Source of the DNA: Lachnospira eligens
GTDB lineage: Bacteria > Bacillota > Clostridia > Lachnospirales > Lachnospiraceae
Assembly (NCBI RefSeq): GCF_009680455.1
Contig: NZ_WKRD01000009.1
Span: forward strand, 115,295 to 179,294
Direction of reading: 5' to 3'
DNA length: 64,000 bases
A program made the position numbers and the translations under genes. Below are positions 26,655 to 35,181 of the stretch, in pieces (within the stretch, counting starts at the first letter, position 1; each line of letters starts with the position of its first letter). The notes under the pieces are model-generated. The model ran no database searches, was not told where the DNA came from, and saw only the letters and a list, made by a program, of their open reading frames with translations.

Positions 26655-28402
26655 GTACAAAAAAGCAGGACTGGGTTCTGTATCTTGTCTTTCTGCCATT
26701 TGTCTGGTGGGCGGCAGCGATTACCGCTTGTGCCATTACACCGGATAAGAATTTTATTCAAATCTTAGAAACGCTGAGCGAAAAACTCGAACAGCCGTTT
26801 TTTATCACGTATACACCGTATACGTTCAAATGTATTCTGATATTCACAGCAGCCTATTTCTTAGGCATTGGTATTTATGAATCCCAAAAAAGAAATTATA
26901 GAAGAGGCGTGGAACATGGTTCCGCAAAATGGGGCAATGTGTCCGAAATCTGCAGACGTTACTGCGAAAAGCAGTACACGAATAATTTGCTTCTGACACA
27001 GCATTTCCGCATGGGACTGGATGGATATAAGCATAAACGAAATTTAAATGTGCTGGTAGTCGGAGGTTCCGGGGCAGGAAAGAGCCGGACCTATGCGATT
27101 CCGAACATCATGCAGTGCAACTGCTCGATGGTGATCACAGATCCGAAAGCGGAACTTCTGCGCAAAACAGGAGGTGTTCTGGAACGGAATGGATATGAAG
27201 TCCGGGTTTTTGATTTGATCAATCCGGAGACTTCCTGGTGTTATAACCCGTTTGCGTATGTCCGGGATGATAAGGATGTACTGAAGCTGATCAATAACCT
27301 GATCCGCAACACAACACCGAAGGGAGCGCAGAGCTCAGACCCGTTTTGGGAGAAGTCCGAGACTGCACTTTTACAGGCACTTATGCTGTATTTGCTGCAT
27401 GAAGCTCCACCAGAAGAACAGAACTTCCCGATGATCATGGAAATGCTTGGCAGTGCACAGGTCAAAGAAGATGATGAGGATTACCAGTCACCATTGGACA
27501 TTTTGTTTGAAAGACTGGAAATGCGGGACCCAGAGAGTATTGCGGTCAAGCAGTATGCCATTTATAAGCAGGCGGCCGGCAAGACTGCGAAATCTATTTT
27601 GATTTCTGTTGGTGTCCGTCTGGCAGCGTTCAATCTGAAACAGATCGCCAATCTGACCTGTACAGACGAACTGGACTTATACAGTATCGGGGAGAAAAAA
27701 GTGGCACTGTTTTGCTGTATTCCAGATGCGGACACCAGTATGAATTATCTGGTCGGCATGATTTACAGCAATCTGTTTCAGACACTGTATTATGTGGCAG
27801 ACCGGAAGTACGGAGGAAGGCTTCCGATTCCGGTACACTGCATTATGGATGAATGGCCAAACGTAGCCTTGCCGGATGATTTTGACAAGATTCTGGCAAC
27901 CATGCGTTCCAGAGGGATTTCCTGCAGTATCATCATCCAGAACATTGCACAGATGAAAGCCTTGTTTAAAGACTCGTATGAGAGTCTTATCGGTAACTGC
28001 GATGAATTTTTATATTTGGGTGGAAATGAAAAAGAAGGACATAAGTATGTCTCGGAATTATTGGGAAAAGAGACATTGGATACCAATACCTACGGACAGA
28101 CAAAAGGGCGTAGCGGTAGCTATTCGGTGAATTATCAGCAGACTGGAAGGGAACTTTTAACACCGGATGAAATACGGCTTTTAGATAACCGCAAAGCGAT
28201 TTTGTTTATTCGTGGGGAGCGTCCAATCATGGACGATAAATATGATTTAAAAAAGCATGTGAATTTCAGATACACAGAGGACGGTGGTGCATCGCCTTAT
28301 GATTATGCGAAAACACCACTGGCTCACGACGACCTAAAGATTGACATTAACAGATTAGACGACTACGAACTGCTGTCTACCGAGGACATCCTTGGTGAAT
28401 AG
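26651..28402 (+). CDS. virD4: VirD4/TraG-type coupling protein (T4CP)
   Basis: A ~583-residue hexameric ATPase that links the relaxosome to the secretion channel at the inner side of the membrane. Walker A is VGGSGAGKSRT and the Walker B region is VHCIMDEWPNVALP. The frame continues upstream of the GTG at 26909 and encodes two transmembrane helices (WVLYLVFLPFVWW and CILIFTAAYFLG), as expected for a membrane-bound T4CP. No ATG, GTG or TTG exists in this upstream part; the frame opens at 26642 and the best position is ATA at 26651, overlapping the previous stop. Start is therefore uncertain, function is not. Confidence 0.9.
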   Translation: MSTKKQDWVLYLVFLPFVWWAAAITACAITPDKNFIQILETLSEKLEQPFFITYTPYTFKCILIFTAAYFLGIGIYESQKRNYRRGVEHGSAKWGNVSEICRRYCEKQYTNNLLLTQHFRMGLDGYKHKRNLNVLVVGGSGAGKSRTYAIPNIMQCNCSMVITDPKAELLRKTGGVLERNGYEVRVFDLINPETSWCYNPFAYVRDDKDVLKLINNLIRNTTPKGAQSSDPFWEKSETALLQALMLYLLHEAPPEEQNFPMIMEMLGSAQVKEDDEDYQSPLDILFERLEMRDPESIAVKQYAIYKQAAGKTAKSILISVGVRLAAFNLKQIANLTCTDELDLYSIGEKKVALFCCIPDADTSMNYLVGMIYSNLFQTLYYVADRKYGGRLPIPVHCIMDEWPNVALPDDFDKILATMRSRGISCSIIIQNIAQMKALFKDSYESLIGNCDEFLYLGGNEKEGHKYVSELLGKETLDTNTYGQTKGRSGSYSVNYQQTGRELLTPDEIRLLDNRKAILFIRGERPIMDDKYDLKKHVNFRYTEDGGASPYDYAKTPLAHDDLKIDINRLDDYELLSTEDILGE

Positions 28403-28432
28403 CAGTTTTTTGATGGATTGGAGTGATGTGTA

Positions 28433-28807
28433 TTGAAGAAATTTCTCACAGGAGAAAAAAATAGAACAAAAAAGAATACAACTGAAAAAATGACAACCCC
28501 GATGCCGATGGGGAGAAAACAGAAAAAGTGGATGAGCCTTTACATGGCGCTGGTACTGACCGTAACGGTTGGAGCAACGACCGCATTCGCAGCCGGAGAT
28601 CCGTTGTCCGTTATCAATAACTTGTCTACATTTATTTTTTCTCTGATTCGTGCGATCGGTTTGATTTTGCTTGGATTTGGTGTTGTGCAGGTTGGTCTGT
28701 CTTTAAAAAGCCATGATCCAAGCCAGAGGGCAAATGGATTTCTGACACTGGCCGGAGGAGTAATTATTACGTTTGCCAAAGAAATCCTCGATTTGATTAT
28801 GGCGTAA
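28433..28807 (+). CDS. VirB2/Maff2-like small membrane protein
   Basis: A 124-residue protein with a basic N-terminus, a cleavable-looking signal segment (MSLYMALVLTVTVGATTAFAAG) and two further hydrophobic helices (STFIFSLIRAIGLILLGFGVVQVGL and GGVIITFAKEILDLIMA). Size and topology are those of VirB2-type pilin-like or Maff2 mobile-element proteins. TTG start at 28433 is the likely one. It lies between the coupling protein and the VirB6-like gene. Confidence 0.65.
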   Translation: MKKFLTGEKNRTKKNTTEKMTTPMPMGRKQKKWMSLYMALVLTVTVGATTAFAAGDPLSVINNLSTFIFSLIRAIGLILLGFGVVQVGLSLKSHDPSQRANGFLTLAGGVIITFAKEILDLIMA

Positions 28808-28838
28808 GCCTCTTTGAAAAAATATATCAGGAAACAGC

Positions 28839-28860
28839 AGGAGTGCCGGAAGGTACTCCT
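28839..28860 (+). other. Intercistronic hairpin in the transfer operon
   Basis: AGGAGTGCC pairs with GGTACTCCT around GGAA. No T run follows, so it is more likely an mRNA processing or stability hairpin than a terminator. Confidence 0.5.
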
Positions 28861-28894
28861 GTATTCAAAAATATGTTCAGGGAGGTGAGAATAT

Positions 28895-29737
28895 TTGAGT
28901 GACAACTGGATTGTACAGAATCTAAACTCAGCACTATCCACATGGAGTGAAAAGATGGCAGAACTGTGGACTCTGCTGACTGAAAATCCGGCAACTTTTA
29001 AGGGTGGCGGCATCTGGCGGATTATGACAAATATCAATGATGCACTGACAGCCATTGCCTATGGATTACTGGTGTTATTTTTTGCAGCCGGAATCATAAA
29101 AACGTGTGGCAGTTTTACAGATCTGAAAAAGCCGGAACATGTGCTAAAAGCATTTATCCGGTTTGCTCTTGCTCAGGGAGCAATCACATACGGAATGGAA
29201 CTTATGCGGGCACTGTTTTCCATCGTGCAGGGAATCGTGACAACCGTAATGAGCGGCTCCAGTATGGCAGGAAGCGTGACGGAACTTCCAACGGAGATTG
29301 TAGATAAGATTGAGAGCGTGGGAATGCTGGAATCCATTCCGTTGTGGATTGTCACACTGCTTGGCAGTCTGCTGATCACTGTATTGTCATTTGTGATGAT
29401 TCTGACAGTGTATGGCAGAATGTTCAAAATCTATATGTATACGGCAATCGCCCCGATTCCGATTTCCTCATTTGCAGGAGAACCCACGCAGTCCATTGGA
29501 AAGAACTTTATCCGTTCTTATATAGGCGTATGTCTGGAAGGGGCAATTATTGCACTGGCATGTATTATCTTTTCTGCTTATGCAGCAAGCCCTCCGGCTG
29601 TCGGAGATACGGAGTTGAGTGCAGTTACAATCGTGTGGAACTATGTAGGAGAACTGGTATTTAATTTACTGGTGTTGGTTGGAGCAATTAAGGCATCTGA
29701 CCGTATTGTCAGAGAAATGATGGGACTTGGAGGTTAA
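28895..29737 (+). CDS. VirB6/TrbL-like conjugation channel protein
   Basis: A 280-residue polytopic membrane protein with about six helices, among them AIAYGLLVLFFAAGIIKTCG, IVTLLGSLLITVLSFVMILTV and FIRSYIGVCLEGAIIALAC. The pattern RMFKIYMYTAIAPIPISSFA is typical of VirB6/TrbL-type proteins in Firmicutes conjugation systems, which form part of the channel. TTG start after GGGAGGTGAG. Confidence 0.82.
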   Translation: MSDNWIVQNLNSALSTWSEKMAELWTLLTENPATFKGGGIWRIMTNINDALTAIAYGLLVLFFAAGIIKTCGSFTDLKKPEHVLKAFIRFALAQGAITYGMELMRALFSIVQGIVTTVMSGSSMAGSVTELPTEIVDKIESVGMLESIPLWIVTLLGSLLITVLSFVMILTVYGRMFKIYMYTAIAPIPISSFAGEPTQSIGKNFIRSYIGVCLEGAIIALACIIFSAYAASPPAVGDTELSAVTIVWNYVGELVFNLLVLVGAIKASDRIVREMMGLGG

Positions 29738-29741
29738 AAAT

Positions 29742-30173
29742 ATGGATACAAAGAAAACATTAAGATATAACTGGGAATTCGGACGTGAGACAGTAGCGAT
29801 ACGAGTGAGCTCTTATCGGAACAATGGAAATTTATATGTAGGACTCTGCCATAAGGAAGGGAGAGAATGGGAAGATTTTGGAGATGTAACCATTAATCTG
29901 CCCTATCAGTTCTTAGAGCCAAATGAGGCTTTTATAACAGGAGATTTTACCAAGGATATGCTTCATTTTATCAAGGAACATAAACTAGGAAAAGTGTTGA
30001 ATGAAACAGGAAGATCAGGATATGCAACCTATCAGAAGGTAGCGTTTGATCTAGCAAGACTTGCGGAATTTGATCCGGAAGGCGTTGCAGAACACTGTAG
30101 ATTTGCCGGGATAGAAGTACCGAAAGAAAAACCACAGAAAACGAAGAAACAAAGCAGAGGAAAGGAGCGATAA
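29742..30173 (+). CDS. DUF4313 domain protein
   Basis: A 143-residue soluble protein with the motifs LYVGLCHKEGREWEDFGDVTINLP and GRSGYATYQKVAFDLARLAEFDPEGV that I associate with DUF4313, a family seen in conjugative elements beside PrgI and VirB4. The tail is basic. ATG at 29742 follows GGAGG in the end of the previous gene. Function unknown. Confidence 0.75.
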   Translation: MDTKKTLRYNWEFGRETVAIRVSSYRNNGNLYVGLCHKEGREWEDFGDVTINLPYQFLEPNEAFITGDFTKDMLHFIKEHKLGKVLNETGRSGYATYQKVAFDLARLAEFDPEGVAEHCRFAGIEVPKEKPQKTKKQSRGKER

Positions 30174-30176
30174 GTT

Positions 30177-30617
30177 ATGGAAGTCAAGATGAATAAAGAA
30201 ATCCGGGACTATCAGGAATCCATGTTTATGGGACTGGACCTGAGACAATGTGTGTGTTCTGTTCTTGCGATTCTTACAGCAATCGGAATTTACTTTGGAA
30301 TGCGTGAAATTACCGGACAGGAAATAACCGGATGGCTGTGTGTGCTTGGTGCTACTCCATTTGCTGCCTGTGGCTTTTTCAAATATCATGGTATGACAGC
30401 CGAACAGTTTTTATGGGCAGTGATCAAATCCGAATTGCTGTATCCGAAGAAACTGGTGTTTCAGTCGGAAGATATCCACTACTCCTGCATGCAGGAGACC
30501 ATCTCGCTGGGAGAAAAGAATCAAAAGGATGGAGCGGAAATCATAAAAGAGCGGGAGCAAAGAGCAGAAGCAAAACAGAGAAAGAAACGCAAGGGAAGGA
30601 GTGATGCCTTTGATTAA
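30177..30617 (+). CDS. prgI: PrgI family T4SS membrane protein (VirB3-like)
   Basis: A 146-residue protein with the N-terminal pattern MNKEIRDYQESMFMGLDLRQ and two transmembrane helices (VCSVLAILTAIGIYFGM and WLCVLGATPFAACGFF), as in PrgI/TcpE-like partners of VirB4. The C-terminus is charged and overlaps the virB4 start. Confidence 0.85.
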   Translation: MEVKMNKEIRDYQESMFMGLDLRQCVCSVLAILTAIGIYFGMREITGQEITGWLCVLGATPFAACGFFKYHGMTAEQFLWAVIKSELLYPKKLVFQSEDIHYSCMQETISLGEKNQKDGAEIIKEREQRAEAKQRKKRKGRSDAFD

Positions 30618-32940
30618 AACCTTAAGTCAGGCACTTCGGATGGATAAGGAACGCTTCAAAGTTCCGAAATCAGTCCAACAGGCAATTCCCATCCAGCGAA
30701 TCTGGCCGGATGGAATTTTTCAACAGGGAACGAAATTCTCAAAAACATATCGTTTTACAGATATCAACTATTATATTGCGAGTAAGGACAATAAGACAGA
30801 AATGTTTCTGGATTATTCCGAACTCTTAAATTCACTGGATTCCGGCATTTCTGCCAAAATTACCATCAATAACCGGAGAATCAATAAAGAAGAATTTGAA
30901 AAATCAATCCTGCTTCCAATGAAGGAAGATGGACTGGACCACTATCGGGAAGAATACAACGAAATGCTCCTGTCTAAGATTACAGGAACAAACAACAGCA
31001 TCTATCAGGAACGGTATCTGACTGTCAGTGTACATAAAAGATCGATTGACGATGCAAGAACCTATTTTGCACGTATCGGAACAGACATCGTAACACATCT
31101 GGCAAAGTTATCGTCCACAGCAGAAGGACTGGACGCAGAGAGCCGGCTCCAGATTTTCAGGGACTTCTTCAAGGGAGATGTCCCACAGGCATTTCCGTTT
31201 GATCTGAAACAATTTGCCAAGAAGGGAACAAGTTTCAAGGACTGGATGTGTCCGGATTCTATGGAATTTGAACGTGACCATTTTAAAATCGGTGACAGGT
31301 ACGGAAGAGTCCTGTATATGCAGGATTATGCAAGTTATGTTAAAGATGACATGATTTCAGAACTGTGTGACTTCAGCCGGAATCTGATATTGTCGATTGA
31401 TATCCTGCCAGTCCCTACGGATGAAGCGGTAAGGGAAATCCAGAACCGACTGCTTGGTGTGGAAACCAACGTGACCAACTGGCAGAGAAGGCAGAACGCT
31501 AATAATAACTTCTCGGCAATCGTACCATACGATATGGAACTTCAGAGAAAAGAAACCAAGGAAATGCTCGATGATCTGACAACCAGAGACCAGCGTATGA
31601 TGTTCGGAATTTTGACAATGGTACATCTGGCAGACAGTAAAAAACAGTTGGATTCCGATACGGAATTATTATTGTCGATAGCAAGAAAGCATCTGTGCCA
31701 GATGGCAACATTAAAGTGGCAGCAAGTGGACGGACTCAATACAGTGCTTCCTTACGGACTGCGAAAGATCAATGCCCTGCGTACATTGACAACGGAATCA
31801 ACGGCTGTTTTAATCCCGTTCCATACACAGGAAATCCTGCAGCCGGGCGGTATCTATTATGGGCAGAATGCAGTCAGCAAGAACCTTCTGGTAGCCGACC
31901 GGAAGAAACTGATGAATGGAAACAGTTTCCGGTTGGGCGTCAGTGGATCAGGAAAGAGCTTTTCGGCAAAAGAAGAGATTGTGCATCTGGCATTGAGTAC
32001 CGATGACGATATCCTGATTCTTGATCCGGAGTCCGAATTCACAAAATTAGTAGAGGCTCTGGGTGGACAGGTTGTAAAAGTATCTGCGACATCAGACAAT
32101 CACCTGAATGCAATGGATATGGACGCAGCCTACGGCAATGAAAAGAATCCACTGATTGAAAAATCGGAGTTTATTCTGTCTGTATTTGAACAGTTGGTTG
32201 GAGCAGGAAACCTGTCAGCAAAAGAAAAGTCAATCCTGGACCGCTGTGCTGCAGATGTGTACCGGGATTATATCCGAAGTGGTTATACCGGAGAAGTTCC
32301 GACATTGAAAGATATGTACCGACAGTTGATGTTACAGCCGGAAGAAGAGGCAAGGGGACTTGCACTGTCATCCGAACTTTTTATCAATGGAAGCCTGAAC
32401 ACCTTTGCACAGCCGACCAATGTGAATAAGAAGAACAGGATCATGGATTATGATATCCGGGAACTGGGGGAACAGCTTATGCCACTGGGAATGCTGGTTA
32501 CCTTAGACAGTATTTTCAACAGGGTAATTCAGAACTGGAAAGAAGGAAAAACGACATGGATATTTGCCGATGAGTTCTATCTGTTATTCCGCTATGAATA
32601 CAGTGCAAATTTCTTCTACCGACTGTACAAGAGAATCAGAAAATACAATGGATTCGTGACAGGTTTAACCCAAAATGTTGAGGAACTTCTGAAATCGGAC
32701 ACTGCAAGACTGATGTTGGCAAACAGTGAGTTTTTGATTCTTTTGAATCAGGCAAGTACAGACAGGGAAGAATTGGCAGCTCTTTTGAATATTTCCGAAA
32801 ACCAACTGTCCTATATTACAAATGTATCGGTTGGCAGTGGCCTAATCCGTTGCTCTGGGAATATCGTACCATTTGAGAATACGTTCCCAAAGAATACAGA
32901 CCTTTATAAACTAATGACAACAAAACCGGGAGAATCATAA
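30604..32940 (+). CDS. virB4: VirB4-like conjugation ATPase
   Basis: A 778-residue energising ATPase of the type IV secretion channel. The N-terminal ~420 residues form the VirB4 interaction domain, followed by Walker A (GVSGSGKSFSAKEE) near residue 450 and Walker B (DDDILILDPESEF), then the C-terminal lobe with WIFADEFYLLFR and the VTGLTQNVEELL helix. Either GTG 30601 or ATG 30604 can serve as start. It overlaps prgI by 14 bp and the next gene by one base. Confidence 0.93.
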   Translation: MPLIKTLSQALRMDKERFKVPKSVQQAIPIQRIWPDGIFQQGTKFSKTYRFTDINYYIASKDNKTEMFLDYSELLNSLDSGISAKITINNRRINKEEFEKSILLPMKEDGLDHYREEYNEMLLSKITGTNNSIYQERYLTVSVHKRSIDDARTYFARIGTDIVTHLAKLSSTAEGLDAESRLQIFRDFFKGDVPQAFPFDLKQFAKKGTSFKDWMCPDSMEFERDHFKIGDRYGRVLYMQDYASYVKDDMISELCDFSRNLILSIDILPVPTDEAVREIQNRLLGVETNVTNWQRRQNANNNFSAIVPYDMELQRKETKEMLDDLTTRDQRMMFGILTMVHLADSKKQLDSDTELLLSIARKHLCQMATLKWQQVDGLNTVLPYGLRKINALRTLTTESTAVLIPFHTQEILQPGGIYYGQNAVSKNLLVADRKKLMNGNSFRLGVSGSGKSFSAKEEIVHLALSTDDDILILDPESEFTKLVEALGGQVVKVSATSDNHLNAMDMDAAYGNEKNPLIEKSEFILSVFEQLVGAGNLSAKEKSILDRCAADVYRDYIRSGYTGEVPTLKDMYRQLMLQPEEEARGLALSSELFINGSLNTFAQPTNVNKKNRIMDYDIRELGEQLMPLGMLVTLDSIFNRVIQNWKEGKTTWIFADEFYLLFRYEYSANFFYRLYKRIRKYNGFVTGLTQNVEELLKSDTARLMLANSEFLILLNQASTDREELAALLNISENQLSYITNVSVGSGLIRCSGNIVPFENTFPKNTDLYKLMTTKPGES

Positions 32941-33290
32941 TGAAGAAAAAAGAAGAAGTAACGATAACTTTTTATGCTGCAGAGTGCGGTGAGTTCCATG
33001 ATTTAGGAGAATATACAAAATGCAGAACGCTGGAAGAGGCATATAAAAAGTACCAGAAATATTGTAGAACATCTGCCAATATGTGTCCGGCTATTGAGTT
33101 TTCTATTCATGATCCAGAATCAATTTATTCAGACATGGAATATCCATTACCGTTGTCATCAAAAGACAGGGGAGACTTGGAACTTGTGCCATATTACAAC
33201 GAACATCCACTGGTAAATGAGGCAATCAGACAGGTGGAGCAGTTGCAGAAACAGCAGGAAAAAAAGAAACATCGGGATGTTGCCCGATGA
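32940..33290 (+). CDS. Hypothetical ICE protein
   Basis: A 116-residue protein starting in TAATG overlap with virB4. The first part (EEVTITFYAAECGEFHDLGEYTKCRTLEEAYKKYQ) looks like a small alpha/beta domain also seen in other ICE proteins; no catalytic motif is seen. The C-terminus is a short coiled coil. Confidence 0.6.
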   Translation: MKKKEEVTITFYAAECGEFHDLGEYTKCRTLEEAYKKYQKYCRTSANMCPAIEFSIHDPESIYSDMEYPLPLSSKDRGDLELVPYYNEHPLVNEAIRQVEQLQKQQEKKKHRDVAR

Positions 33291-33319
33291 GATAAGAGAT
33301 ACGGAAAGAGGGTGACCGG

Positions 33320-35011
33320 ATGAAAGATATCAAGGAATGGGTAAGGGATAAGAATCCGAAGATTCGAAATCCGGCTGCCCGACTTCCGAAAGAACTGGTT
33401 CGCTCAGCGGTTCTGGAAGCAAAAGAAAAGCCAAGGGAACTACATGAAAAAAGCAGTGGGCAGTCAGAATCCCCAACACAGTATGGAACTGAAAAAATAG
33501 AATCCGTACAGTACAGAGCGGCGAGTGTGGCAGGAAAAAGTATAGGGAAAACCACATATCAAGGTGGAAAAAAACTTGCTGGAGTGACCTACAGGAAGAT
33601 AAAGGAAAGAAAAAGCAGACAGGAAGAAGCGAAAGCTGCCGAAGAAGCAATGGAGCAGGGGGCAGAAAGCGGAAAGAAATTAATCAAGTTGAAACCGGAG
33701 CAGGCAGCACTTGCCAAGGAGAATGGTAAACGGCAGGTGAAAGCAGCACCGAGAGTGGTAAAAGTATCCGGTCTGTCTCAAGAAAAAATAAAGACACAGG
33801 CATCCATGCAGAAACAGCAGATGGAAAAAAGTCTTCAGGCGATGCAGAAAGCAAGAGCAGCCCAGATGGCAAGAAAGTCAGCACAGGCATCGGCAGAAAG
33901 TGGAAAAGCAGTCCTTCAGGTAACTGGAAAGGGTTCAAAGTTATCCGTACAGGGAATTACAGCAGCGATTCAAAAAGGGGTAGTAGCTCTTGAAAAAATG
34001 GGAAAATGGATTGCTGCCGGAGGTAGTGCATTTCTTCTGGTATTTATTCTGATTGTGGGAATCATTGCAGGAGCAGCTTTCAGCAGTAATTCGGAAAGCT
34101 CCGAATCCCTAAGTGAAGAAGTGCTTGCGTATACTTCTGTGATACAGCAGTATGCATCCCAATACGGCATTCCGGAATATGTGTCTGCGATACAGGCCAT
34201 CATGATGCAGGAATCTGGAGGCAGGGGAACAGACCCGATGCAGTGTTCGGAAAGTCCATATAATACAAGATTCCCACACACTCCTGGTTCTATTACTGAT
34301 CCGGATTATTCGATAGAGGTTGGAGTACAGACCTTTGCAGACTGTATCAGACAGGCAGGATGCAGCAGTCCACAGGATCTGGACAAGCTGAAACTTGCAT
34401 GGCAGGGATATAACTATGGAAATGGCTACATAGGATGGGCATTGCAAAGAGGCGGTTATACAGAAGCCAATGCATTGCAGTTTTCACAGGAACAGGCAGC
34501 TTCGCATGGATGGAGCAGTTACGGAGATCCCCAATACGTTCCCCATGTGATGCGGTATTATTCCGGTGGCAGCCTGTTTGCTGGTTTGTTTGGTAATCAG
34601 CAGATTGTGTCGGTTGCAATGGGGCAGCTTGGAAACAGTGGCGGTCAGAAGTTCTGGAGCTGGTACGGATTTGACAGTCGGGTAGAATGGTGTGCCTGTT
34701 TTGTAAGCTGGTGTGCGGATCAGAGCGGTCTGATTGCAAGTGGGAATGTTCCTAAATTCTCATTGTGCAGTGATGGAGTGTCCTGGTTTCAGGGAAAGAA
34801 TAAGTGGCAGAGTGGCGGAACAACTCCGACAGCTGGAATGATCATCTTTTTTGACTGGGATCATGATGGAACATCGGATCATGTAGGAATAGTAGAAAAG
34901 TGTGAAGGTGGAAGAGTTTACACGATTGAGGGAAATTCCAGTGATCAGGTACGGCAGAGAAATTATGCAGTAGATTACAGTTCTATAATGGGATATGGGG
35001 TGATAAATTGA
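33320..35011 (+). CDS. Conjugation cell-wall hydrolase: lysozyme-like plus CHAP domain
   Basis: A 563-residue VirB1-type protein. Residues 1-225 are a charged cytoplasmic region, 228-255 a transmembrane helix (GGSAFLLVFILIVGIIAGAAF), ~268-410 a lysozyme-like domain (YGIPEYVSAIQAIMMQESGGRG with the catalytic Glu), and ~420-563 a CHAP domain (VEWCACFVSWCADQSG with the Cys, DHVGIVEKCEGGRVYTIEGNSS with the His). It opens peptidoglycan for the transfer channel. The order matches Firmicutes T4SS loci. Confidence 0.9.
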   Translation: MKDIKEWVRDKNPKIRNPAARLPKELVRSAVLEAKEKPRELHEKSSGQSESPTQYGTEKIESVQYRAASVAGKSIGKTTYQGGKKLAGVTYRKIKERKSRQEEAKAAEEAMEQGAESGKKLIKLKPEQAALAKENGKRQVKAAPRVVKVSGLSQEKIKTQASMQKQQMEKSLQAMQKARAAQMARKSAQASAESGKAVLQVTGKGSKLSVQGITAAIQKGVVALEKMGKWIAAGGSAFLLVFILIVGIIAGAAFSSNSESSESLSEEVLAYTSVIQQYASQYGIPEYVSAIQAIMMQESGGRGTDPMQCSESPYNTRFPHTPGSITDPDYSIEVGVQTFADCIRQAGCSSPQDLDKLKLAWQGYNYGNGYIGWALQRGGYTEANALQFSQEQAASHGWSSYGDPQYVPHVMRYYSGGSLFAGLFGNQQIVSVAMGQLGNSGGQKFWSWYGFDSRVEWCACFVSWCADQSGLIASGNVPKFSLCSDGVSWFQGKNKWQSGGTTPTAGMIIFFDWDHDGTSDHVGIVEKCEGGRVYTIEGNSSDQVRQRNYAVDYSSIMGYGVIN

Positions 35012-35181
35012 TGGTTTCTTTCATAATTTGTTAAGGATTTTATAAGGGAGTTAATGAATCCTTTGGAAAATAGTCACAAAATAGGCACAGTTGATTGATA
35101 AATTGTTATTGTAACTTTTAGTGATAGACATATAAAGAGTTAGAAATCTTTATAATTGACTTGAATTAGGAGGTAGTGAAT

